Shown one piece after another: positions 1 through 6,470 of a stretch of DNA of 46,498 bases (within the stretch, counting starts at the first letter, position 1; each line of letters begins with the position of its first letter). Source of the DNA: Caulobacteraceae bacterium (GTDB lineage: Bacteria; Pseudomonadota; Alphaproteobacteria; Caulobacterales; Aquidulcibacteraceae); assembly GCA_009773335.1 (NCBI GenBank), contig WRPF01000039.1, positions 1 to 46,498 on the forward strand. The letters run 5' to 3'. Below the pieces are notes generated by a model. That model ran no database searches. It was not told the DNA's origin and saw nothing but the letters and a program-made list of their open reading frames with translations. Position numbers and translations under genes: made by a program.

Positions 1-202
1 GCCGCACCGGCCGGGGCGTCGCCGCCGGGCGTTCTGCGCGCGAAGTTCTGTAGGTGCAGCTTGAACATGAAGCGCTGCTCCGTTCCTGCCGTCATGATGG
101 GCTACCCGGACGGCAAACCAAAGCCGCAGCATGAAGGCGCCGGAAACCATGTTCCGCGCGGCGCGGCGGAGTCGCCGTGGCTGTTCCGTTCTGCCTGCCC
201 TG

Positions 203-240
203 CTACTTGCCCAACCCTGCTTGCCCAACCCTACTTGCCC
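203..240. repeat. 14-bp tandem repeat, about 2.7 copies
   Basis: Units CTACTTGCCCAACC (203-216), CTGCTTGCCCAACC (217-230) and a partial CTACTTGCCC (231-240) follow one another. The period is not a multiple of three, so this is probably non-coding. Nothing else is recognisable in bases 1-281; the short open frames there show no gene-like features. Confidence 0.6.
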
Positions 241-281
241 CGCCCCATCCGCCTTGGTAGCCAAAGACGCGGGCCACCCGC

Positions 282-356
282 GCGGGCGTAGTTCAGAGGT
301 AGAACGTCAGCTTCCCAAGCTGAATGTCAGGGGTTCAATTCCCCTCGCCCGCTCCA
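282..356 (+). tRNA. tRNA-Gly (anticodon CCC)
   Basis: The acceptor stem GCGGGCG (282-288) pairs perfectly with CGCCCGC (346-352). The discriminator is T353 and CCA is encoded at 354-356. The anticodon stem TCAGC (307-311) pairs with GCTGA (319-323) around the loop TTCCCAA, giving anticodon CCC at 314-316. The T-arm carries GGGTTCAATTCCC. All cloverleaf parts are present in 75 nt. Confidence 0.96.
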
Positions 357-487
357 TGGCGCCCAAATGGCCCTGCGCTCCGCCGGGACCGCTTCAGGGA
401 ACCATGAATGAACTGAAAGAGTTCCGTTCATGTACGGGACAGGTGAGACCCTCTATTGAAGGCCCATCTTCCTGAGGAGGGATACTC

Positions 488-1147
488 ATGTTCAAGAACC
501 TGGCCGTGGCGGCGCTGGCCGCCGTCACCCTGATCGCCGGCTGCACCACCGTCGATCCCTACACCGGCGAACGCACGCCGAACCGCACCGCGAACGCGGC
601 CATCATCGGCGCCATCGGCGGCGCGGCGGTCGGCACGCTCGCGGGCGGCAACGACAGCCGCAACGCGGCCGTGGGCGCAGCGGTCGGCGCGATCGCTGGC
701 GCGGGCGTCGGCGCCTACATGGACGCGCAGGAACGCAAGCTGCGCGAGCAGATGCGCAACTCCGGCGTCGGCGTCACCCGCACGGCGGAAAACGAGATCA
801 CGCTGAACATGCCGTCCGACATCACGTTCGACGTCGACCGTTCCGACATCAAGCCGCAGTTCCAGTCGACACTGGCGAGCGTCGCGCAGACCCTGCGCGA
901 ATATCCCTCGACCACTGTGGACGTGGCGGGCCACGCCGACTCCACCGGCCCGGACGCCTACAACCAGTCGCTCTCGCAACGCCGCGCCGATGCGGTCGCA
1001 CAGTCGTTGATCGCCAACGGCGTGCAGCCGGTGCGCGTGGTCGCCGTGGGCTTCGGCGAAGCCCGCCCGATCGCCGACAACAACACAGTGGCCGGCCGCC
1101 AGGCCAACCGCCGCGTGGAAATCAAGCTGGTCGGCGTCACGAGCTGA
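488..1147 (+). CDS. OmpA-family outer-membrane lipoprotein with glycine zipper
   Basis: Predicted 219-aa lipoprotein anchored in the outer membrane and binding peptidoglycan. A signal peptide ends in the lipobox LIAGC (Cys19). A Gly/Ala-rich glycine-zipper stretch follows (about 38-78), of the kind that inserts in membranes. A C-terminal OmpA/Pal-like domain covers about 103-216, with GHADSTG (149-155), NQSLSQRRA (159-167) and RQANRRVE (204-211) matching the peptidoglycan-binding core. The architecture resembles YiaD-type proteins. AGGAGG lies 7-8 nt before the ATG, so the start is secure. It stands alone between tRNA-Gly and a convergent gene and is closed by a strong terminator. Envelope tethering is inferred from the family. 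Confidence 0.93.
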   Translation: MFKNLAVAALAAVTLIAGCTTVDPYTGERTPNRTANAAIIGAIGGAAVGTLAGGNDSRNAAVGAAVGAIAGAGVGAYMDAQERKLREQMRNSGVGVTRTAENEITLNMPSDITFDVDRSDIKPQFQSTLASVAQTLREYPSTTVDVAGHADSTGPDAYNQSLSQRRADAVAQSLIANGVQPVRVVAVGFGEARPIADNNTVAGRQANRRVEIKLVGVTS

Positions 1148-1173
1148 TCGTCTTCCATCGCTGAATGAAGAAG

Positions 1174-1201
1174 CCCCGGAGAGCGATCTCCGGGGTTTTT
1201 T
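1174..1201 (+). terminator. Rho-independent terminator of the OmpA-type gene
   Basis: A perfect 9-bp stem CCCCGGAGA / TCTCCGGGG (1174-1182 with 1187-1195) closes a GCGA tetraloop and is followed by six T (1196-1201). It lies 27 nt after the stop codon and between convergent genes. Confidence 0.93.
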
Positions 1202-1219
1202 CGTTGTCGGAGTCGCCGC

Positions 1220-2689
1220 CTACTTCGGCTCGACGATGATCTCCTCGATCAGGACTGTTTCGAACGCAGCAAATCTCCGGGAGTACGAGTCAAAGCGCAC
1301 GGCAAAAATCCCGTTCGAACCGGCGGGGGCCGAGAGCGTGTGGCGCTGCTCGGCGGCGTTGTCGTAGCTCGCGCGAATACCGTCCGAACTCTTCTCATAC
1401 TCTTCGCCTGCCGCGCCGAGGGCGGTTGCAGTCCATTCGGGAAACGTCACACCGCTGTCTCCCGCGGCCCAGAGCGCCGGTATCAGGAACGTCACGCTCT
1501 TCATCGGGCGATCGAACCTGAGTGTGAAGGACGACGGCACGTTGTCCGTGTTGATCTGGGTGAGGAAGTTCTCGCTGATCGTCGGCTTGAGCGCACGCCC
1601 CCCGTATGCGCCGAGATTGTTCTGGAAGACGATCACCGAGTCCTGCGGCGCGCGCGCCGAAACGGTCACCGACACTGGTGCGGCCTTCAGATAGGGCTCT
1701 GCGGCGACGACATGGCGCGGCGCAGCGCCATCCTCGCCGCGGCTGAAATCAAGCCGAACCTGACCCGCTGCTAGCGAAGGGAGCCTCGGATTGGCGCGAC
1801 CGCATCCCGCCAGACATACCTGCGGAACGGTGACCGAATTGATCCACGGACGCTGCGCCCCATCGCGCCACGCGCGCGTGCGCTGTTCGACGGCGCGCGA
1901 GACGCCATTGAACATGTTGAAAAGATCGACGTTGGCGGTCGCAATATCCGCCTTCAATGCCATCGTGTACGGAGAATTTCGATCCCCTGGATCGCCGTCG
2001 TACGCTGTGTTGCCTGGCTCTGTAGAAAACGCGATGAGCGTCTGTCCGAGCCCCCAGTTCTGGTCCGCCAGACCGCGCCCGCGTCCACCCTGCCCGCGTC
2101 GCGCCGGATCCCATGGGTTGTTGCGGCATGCATCGAGTACGATGATGTTGACGCCATCTCCGCTACGCGGCCGGAGCTGCGCGCGAAGCAGAGTCATCGG
2201 TGTCGCGACCCCCGAGAGAACCGCCTGCATCGCCGAAGCCGACATCTGCGAAAAATCCGCCCCCTCCAGCCGCGCACCGGCCGGAAGAAGGAAATTCTCG
2301 CCCTCAATCTGCATGCCGTGACCGGAATAGTAGACGAAGACAATCGCTTCCGGCCCTGCCGCCTGCACCTTCCGTCCGAACGCATCAAGCATCGTGATCA
2401 TGTCGACGCGCGTTGCATTCTCGCGGTAGTTCGACACATCGAAGTTGAGTCGCGCCAGAGCGTCGCGAATATCACGGGCGTCGTTGAGGGAATTGGCGAG
2501 GTCTGGCAGGTGACCGGTGCGTTGTGAGGTTGCCTCACCGGCGTCCGACACGTCGATCCGCTGATCGAGATTGTAGTCTGCGTTGCCGATGATCAGGGCC
2601 AAGCGCTTTACAGACGTCTGCGCGCTACCCATCCCCGCCGCCAGGACGACGCACGCCGCAAGAATCCGAGCCGCCCATTTCATGGCCAT
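1220..2689 (-). CDS. Secreted caspase-like (peptidase C14) protein
   Basis: 489-aa protein with an N-terminal signal peptide (about 1-23, cleavage near GSAQ). A caspase p20-type domain follows: LALIIGNADY near 30-39, catalytic His124 in YYSGHGMQ, and catalytic Cys188 in LDACRNNP. Both dyad residues are present, so it could be an active cysteine protease of the metacaspase/paracaspase superfamily in the periplasm. Residues about 310-489 form a separate region with beta-rich character that I cannot name. A second ATG two codons in (2683) has a better-spaced AGGGG and may be the true start. The gene follows a GFA-fold gene on the same strand after 165 nt. Substrate and role are unknown. Confidence 0.85.
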   Translation of the reverse strand: MAMKWAARILAACVVLAAGMGSAQTSVKRLALIIGNADYNLDQRIDVSDAGEATSQRTGHLPDLANSLNDARDIRDALARLNFDVSNYRENATRVDMITMLDAFGRKVQAAGPEAIVFVYYSGHGMQIEGENFLLPAGARLEGADFSQMSASAMQAVLSGVATPMTLLRAQLRPRSGDGVNIIVLDACRNNPWDPARRGQGGRGRGLADQNWGLGQTLIAFSTEPGNTAYDGDPGDRNSPYTMALKADIATANVDLFNMFNGVSRAVEQRTRAWRDGAQRPWINSVTVPQVCLAGCGRANPRLPSLAAGQVRLDFSRGEDGAAPRHVVAAEPYLKAAPVSVTVSARAPQDSVIVFQNNLGAYGGRALKPTISENFLTQINTDNVPSSFTLRFDRPMKSVTFLIPALWAAGDSGVTFPEWTATALGAAGEEYEKSSDGIRASYDNAAEQRHTLSAPAGSNGIFAVRFDSYSRRFAAFETVLIEEIIVEPK

Positions 2690-2805
2690 CTTCCCCTTGG
2701 TGCGGAGGGAGACTAACGGCTCCGGCGTCGGAATCCAGTCCGGACTTTTCCGCCCGCGTGCGCCGGAAGGGGCATGGTGGGGCGGGAATGGCAGCGCCGA
2801 CGCAC

Positions 2806-2824
2806 GCGCAGCAACGCGCTGCGC
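2806..2824 (-). terminator. Hairpin downstream of the GFA gene
   Basis: GCGCAGC (2806-2812) and GCTGCGC (2818-2824) form a perfect 7-bp stem with a 5-nt loop in the 165-nt gap between the GFA stop and the caspase-like start. There is no T-run, so termination is only possible; it may simply be a palindrome. Confidence 0.35.
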
Positions 2825-2854
2825 ACATCCCTGCCAGCGGGAATCGTGTCCGCG

Positions 2855-3244
2855 CTAGAACCACATGTCCTTCACACATCGCCCATCGGGCCCGAGATCC
2901 TCGAACGTGTCGAGACCGTCGAAGTGCTCCATGGGAATGGCGGCGACAGCGTCGGGGTCCGCGAGCCGCAGGTTGACGGCGATGCGACGGCGCCCGTCGT
3001 CCAGCGTTTCGCGCGCGCGCCAGAAGGCGATGCAGCCGCAGACCTTGCAGAAGTGGAACTCGGTCGTGCGCCCGCGAATGTAGGCCTGCGTGTCGCCGGA
3101 CACGGCTATGCCCTCGCCTTCGTGGTCGTAGGCCCACAGCACGCCGTAGCGGCGGCAGACCGTGCAGTTGCACCCGGTCGCGGACTCCGGGACGCCCCTG
3201 AAGCGCCAGCGGACTGCGCCGCAGTGACATGCGCCCTCGATCAT
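2855..3244 (-). CDS. GFA-fold zinc protein (Gfa-like/CENP-V family)
   Basis: 129-aa protein matching the family named after glutathione-dependent formaldehyde-activating enzyme. The expected cysteine pattern is complete: ACHCG (Cys6, Cys8), CNCTVC (Cys25, Cys27, Cys30) and FCKVCGC (Cys66, Cys69, Cys71). These are the two zinc sites of the fold. The family is broad and most members have no proven activity, so formaldehyde metabolism should not be assumed. No thiol or formaldehyde genes lie nearby. The start ATG is preceded by GGGGAGACC. Confidence 0.9.
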   Translation of the reverse strand: MIEGACHCGAVRWRFRGVPESATGCNCTVCRRYGVLWAYDHEGEGIAVSGDTQAYIRGRTTEFHFCKVCGCIAFWRARETLDDGRRRIAVNLRLADPDAVAAIPMEHFDGLDTFEDLGPDGRCVKDMWF

Positions 3245-3421
3245 GCGGTCTCCCCTTTTGTCTGCGCCGCGAAAATGGAGGCAATGAACGGCGGCGTCAC
3301 CTCACTTTTTCCGCGCCGACCCATGCGCGCCAACAAACGCATGTGAATCTATCCGGCCGGGTTCCGGCCCGTGGGATCATCGCTTCGTCTTCAACAAGGG
3401 ACGGAGCCCGAGACAGAGCCC

Positions 3422-3922
3422 ATGCAGATCCTCAACCCACTTCAACCCCACAGAGCGCAGATCGAAGCCTTCGCCCAGAGTCTCAGACTCTGGCTGCTCG
3501 AACTCGCCGTGTGGGTCGTGGCGTTGATGGACAGCCGTGCGGGGCGAATCCAGCTTCAGCATCTGATCATCGAAGCGCGCCAGGACATCCGCGTGCTGAT
3601 CGCGCTGAAGATGGGATTGAGGTTGCGTATCCATACCGGACGCCGCTCTGCGACCAAGCATGGATACTCTGCCGCGCCGCCGGGTTTTGCGGTGCAGACG
3701 CGCACTGGCAGACGCTTGCGCCTGTTCACGCGCAGTATCGCGCTGAAACGTCTCCGCGACATGCAGCGCGTGCTCGCTGATCTGGAAGCGATCGTCACAC
3801 GCGCGCTGGCGCGGCTGCCGGTCCGCATCACGCGGACGTCGATCGTGATGGTCGCGGCGGTGGCGGATGCGCTCCGTACGATCGCACTCACACACGCGCC
3901 CGAAGGCGCAGATACATCATGA
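3422..3922 (+). CDS. Unknown protein of the repeated module (copy A)
   Basis: 166-aa basic protein of no family I recognise. It is clearly paralogous to the protein at 36001-36495. Both begin MQI and share AQSLRLWLLE (about 19-28), an R-x-GRI-x-L patch, a basic linker, a PxGF motif, RLxTRxIALK and an IVxRAxxRxP helix, and both end in GADTS. The hydrophobic helix after AQSLRLW could be amphipathic or membrane-associated. The codons of AQSLRLW form a perfect hairpin (3475-3493). An upstream in-frame GTG (3371) lies in the conserved leader, but the leader has a TGA at 3344 and does not look coding, so the conserved ATG is preferred. Function unknown. Confidence 0.7.
   Translation: MQILNPLQPHRAQIEAFAQSLRLWLLELAVWVVALMDSRAGRIQLQHLIIEARQDIRVLIALKMGLRLRIHTGRRSATKHGYSAAPPGFAVQTRTGRRLRLFTRSIALKRLRDMQRVLADLEAIVTRALARLPVRITRTSIVMVAAVADALRTIALTHAPEGADTS
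3475..3493 (+). other. Perfect hairpin inside the module gene (copy A)
   Basis: CCAGAGTC (3475-3482), loop TCA, GACTCTGG (3486-3493). The identical sequence, within 26 identical bases, occurs at 36430-36448 in the paralogue. The codons used include AGT (Ser) and AGA (Arg), which are out of character for this GC-rich sequence. Confidence 0.75.
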
Positions 3923-3933
3923 CCATCGAAACA

Positions 3934-4076
3934 GGACCGCGCGTCTTCAGACGCGCATCAGGTATTTCATGACACGCAAGATTCCCGGGAGTCTGGCGCC
4001 GCGGCCCCATGCGCGTCTGACCCGGCTGCGCCGTAGCGAAGCTACAGCTTCGCCGAGGCGAGAGACGCGCGGTCCA
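3934..4076 (+). repeat. Structured 3' tail of module copy A
   Basis: The tail starts 11 nt after the stop codon. Parts in order: GGACC; arm X GCGCGTCT (3939-3946) with X' AGACGCGC (3949-3956); a core 3973-4001 (CACGC, AGATTCC, GGAGTCTGGCGCCG); X again (4011-4018); a local hairpin GCGAAGCT/AGCTTCGC; X' again (4063-4070); then GGTCCA. The outer 13 bases (3934-3946) are the exact reverse complement of 4063-4075. Copy B has the same order with different arm sequences. Confidence 0.75.
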
Positions 4077-4094
4077 GCCTTCCGACACCCCGCG

Positions 4095-4658
4095 CTAAAT
4101 CTTCTCGCTCACCCGGATCGCGATCTTGCAGCCGAGCTTGATCGCCCCGCTCAGGAAACCAAATCCCGGTGCGCTCCTGGCGCCTTCGACGATGGCGGTG
4201 TCGCGATGCTCCAGTTCCTCGATGCGGAATTTCTCGACGACGCGCTTGAGTTCCGGATCGACGCCATCAAGGGCTTTCGCCTGCGCAGCGTAGTGCTCCT
4301 CGATGGCCTCCTCCACCGCCACGGTGCAGGCGTGCGCGGTCTTCTCGCCCATGAGCGCGGTCGCTGCGCCGAGGCCGAAGCCCATCACGCGCCAGACCGG
4401 CGTGAGCGCGGTGGGCCGCACGCCCCGCTCGACGATCATTTCGTTGAAGGTGTCGAGATGGACCTGCTCGCCCGCCTCCATCGCCGTGACCAGACCGGAG
4501 ACATGGTCCTTGCCAGTCTGGTTGCGAAACACCGCGAGCTGGCCGCGATAGATCTGCACCGCGCCGAACTCGCCGGCCTGGTCGACGCGGATCATCTCGG
4601 CGAGGCGGCGCGCGACCCCTCCGGCGCCGGGGGGCATGGGACGTTCGCGATCGGTCAT
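4095..4658 (-). CDS. coq7: 3-demethoxyubiquinol 3-hydroxylase Coq7
   Basis: 187-aa di-iron monooxygenase that hydroxylates C6 of the demethoxyubiquinone ring in ubiquinone synthesis, at the inner face of the membrane. The ligand set is complete: Glu30 in RVDQAGEFGA, Glu61/ExxH Glu64-His67 in EAGEQVH, Glu116 with EExxEEHY (117-123), and ExxH Glu148-His151 in EELEHRD. Length is normal for bacterial Coq7. It starts 9 nt after the dsbB stop and is probably co-transcribed with dsbB. The pairing suits a quinone-linked role, since DsbB is reoxidised by ubiquinone. Confidence 0.94.
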   Translation of the reverse strand: MTDRERPMPPGAGGVARRLAEMIRVDQAGEFGAVQIYRGQLAVFRNQTGKDHVSGLVTAMEAGEQVHLDTFNEMIVERGVRPTALTPVWRVMGFGLGAATALMGEKTAHACTVAVEEAIEEHYAAQAKALDGVDPELKRVVEKFRIEELEHRDTAIVEGARSAPGFGFLSGAIKLGCKIAIRVSEKI

Positions 4659-4667
4659 GTGGTTGCC

Positions 4668-5183
4668 TCAGTCACGAGCCGGCCTCTCGACGGGAGTCGC
4701 GGCGGCGAAGAAGCTCAGGGCCGCGAGCCCGAGCGAGATGATGGCGTTCCAGCCCGCCATCGACAAGGTCGTCACCGGATCGCGCCAGGCGGCCTCGTCG
4801 CAGGGGACGACGATGATGCGGCGGCTCAGCGCCGCGTTCAGATCGCCAACCGGGCCGCCGATGCCGGAGCAGCCGGCAGGTCCCGGCCAGAACTTCCACT
4901 CGACGCCAGCATGGTAGATCGCGACCCCGGCGCCGGCGAGGAAGGCAACACCCAGAAGCAGGCACACGGCCCGTGGCAGGTAAGGGCTTTTCCAGAGCCG
5001 CGCGAGCAGGAGCCCGCCGACGGCCACGCCCATCGCCCCCCAGTAGACCTCGCGCTGCCTGAGGCAGAGCGCGCACGGGCTATACCCCGCCGCCTCGAAG
5101 GCATGTGCGCCTCCGAGCATCGCCGCCGAGGCGACGAGCGCCAGGACCGGCCAGTTCTTCCGCGCAAAGTCGATCAGGCTCAT
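4668..5183 (-). CDS. dsbB: Disulfide bond formation protein B (DsbB family)
   Basis: 171-aa inner-membrane protein with four hydrophobic segments. DsbB passes electrons from periplasmic DsbA to quinone. The first redox pair is Cys37-Ala-Leu-Cys40 just after TM1. The second periplasmic pair is Cys104 and Cys127 between TM3 and TM4, as in the family. A basic RQRE motif follows the first pair, near the quinone site of the family. No dsbA is seen nearby. It lies immediately upstream of coq7 and downstream of a DedA-like gene on the same strand. Confidence 0.9.
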   Translation of the reverse strand: MSLIDFARKNWPVLALVASAAMLGGAHAFEAAGYSPCALCLRQREVYWGAMGVAVGGLLLARLWKSPYLPRAVCLLLGVAFLAGAGVAIYHAGVEWKFWPGPAGCSGIGGPVGDLNAALSRRIIVVPCDEAAWRDPVTTLSMAGWNAIISLGLAALSFFAAATPVERPARD

Positions 5184-5237
5184 TCCCCCAGATTACGCGA
5201 TTTCCGGCGCCGCCCCGCTGCGGCGGCTTGCCTCAAG

Positions 5238-5819
5238 TCAGTGGAGCATCGAGGCCGCCACGATCCCGCCGACGATCACGACCGCAAGGCCCGCCGTCAC
5301 CATCCCGATACGTTTCTCGATGACCGGGGCGAGACTTGGGCCGAACTTCTTGAACAGGAACGCCACCGCAAAGAAGCGGATGCCGCGGGTCAGGATCGAG
5401 GCGGCGATGAAGACCGGGATCGAGAACTGCATCGCGCCGGAGATGATCGTCACCAGCTTGAACGGGATGGGCGTCAGGCCCTTGAGGAAGATGAACCACA
5501 CGCCCCAGTGGTCGTAGAAGGCGCGCAGCTCCGCTTCCTTCCCGCCGTAGCCGAAAAGCGAGATGATCCACCTCCCGACCGTCTCGAACAGGAAGAAGCC
5601 GATCGCGTAACCGAACATTCCGCCGATCACCGAAGCGGCCGTGCACACCAGTGCATAGCGCGCCCAGCGCTCGGGGCGGGCGGTGGCCATGGGCCCCAGC
5701 ATGATGTCCGGCGGCAGCGGGAAAAAGGAGCTCTCGGCGAACGAGACGATGGCGAGCGCCGGTTCGGCCCGGGGGCCGGCGGCGAGTTCGAGAAGCTTCT
5801 GGTAGGCGCGACGCAGCAT
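5238..5819 (-). CDS. YqaA/DedA-type (SNARE-associated domain) membrane protein
   Basis: 193-aa integral membrane protein. The N-terminal part contains SFAESSFFPLPPDIMLGPM (about 26-44), the typical E-x3-P-x-P re-entrant motif, followed by several hydrophobic helices and FLKGLTPIPFKLVTI (about 110-124). This matches the YqaA branch of the VTT/DedA superfamily, members of which have been linked to lipid scrambling or flippase activity and membrane homeostasis. The substrate of this one is unknown. It precedes dsbB by 54 nt on the same strand. Confidence 0.85.
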   Translation of the reverse strand: MLRRAYQKLLELAAGPRAEPALAIVSFAESSFFPLPPDIMLGPMATARPERWARYALVCTAASVIGGMFGYAIGFFLFETVGRWIISLFGYGGKEAELRAFYDHWGVWFIFLKGLTPIPFKLVTIISGAMQFSIPVFIAASILTRGIRFFAVAFLFKKFGPSLAPVIEKRIGMVTAGLAVVIVGGIVAASMLH

Positions 5820-5867
5820 GGTCCGCGCTTACCCTGCGCCGCCCTCATCGTCCATCAGCGAGCGCTC

Positions 5868-6455
5868 TCAGGCGAAATCGGCGGCGAGTTCGGCCCGCGC
5901 GGCCGGGCTCAGGATCGCCATGTGGGCGTAGGTCTCGTGATCGACGCCGGCGAGGATCTGGGTCTGCGGATCGCGGAAGCGGCCGATCTGCGCCGGGGTG
6001 AACCGGAAGTGGACGAACTGGACGCTGGAGGCCTTGCCGTCGTCGCGGGTGCGCTCGACATCGCCTTCGGGAAGCCCGCGGACCTTCTCGTCGCCCACCT
6101 GCACGAAGAAGCACTCCTCGACGCCGCCGAGGCGCGCGAGCACGGCGGCGCGGCGACGCGGATCGTCGATCTCGAACATGATCGTCGCCACCAGCTCATC
6201 GCCCTGCGGCACCAGCGGATTGTACGCCGCGAGCTCATCGGCCAGTTGCGCATCGCCGCCGCGCTCGATGAACAGCATCTCCTGGATCTGGAAGAGCATG
6301 GTCTCGAAGCACTCGAAATAGAACGTGCAGTACGGCCCCACGTCGACCCGGCGCAGGCGCTTCTTCGGCAGAAGGTCGGCGCGCCGCGCCTGACGTTCAC
6401 GTCCGAATTGATCGGGCGAGATCACGTCGCCCGGACCTATGCTGCGCTTCGTCAT
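5868..6455 (-). CDS. DUF3501 family protein
   Basis: About 195 aa, recognised as DUF3501 by ISPDQFGRERQARRADL near the N-terminus and FYFECFETMLFQIQEML in the middle. The family has no assigned activity but commonly travels with a rubrerythrin and a GlpC/HdrB-like Fe-S protein, as here. It lies 15 nt after the Fe-S gene. Two ATGs are possible: 6461 and 6455. GAGG is spaced 8 nt from the second, which is chosen. A role in peroxide or iron stress is inferred from context only. Confidence 0.85.
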   Translation of the reverse strand: MTKRSIGPGDVISPDQFGRERQARRADLLPKKRLRRVDVGPYCTFYFECFETMLFQIQEMLFIERGGDAQLADELAAYNPLVPQGDELVATIMFEIDDPRRRAAVLARLGGVEECFFVQVGDEKVRGLPEGDVERTRDDGKASSVQFVHFRFTPAQIGRFRDPQTQILAGVDHETYAHMAILSPAARAELAADFA

Positions 6456-6470
6456 GCCCATGACCTCATG

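Larger units (their letters stand above)
3345..4076 (+). repeat. Repeated 0.7-kb module, copy A
   Basis: First of two copies of a composite unit; the second lies inverted at 35877-36584. Order: a conserved leader starting GAATCTATCCGGCCGGG (3345), a paralogous gene (3422-3922), and a structured tail (3934-4076). Outside the unit the flanks are unrelated. The leader in this copy contains a perfect GGCCGG-gtt-CCGGCC hairpin. No transposase motif, terminal inverted repeat or target duplication is visible at the ends. Whether it is mobile is inference from the duplication alone. Confidence 0.75.
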
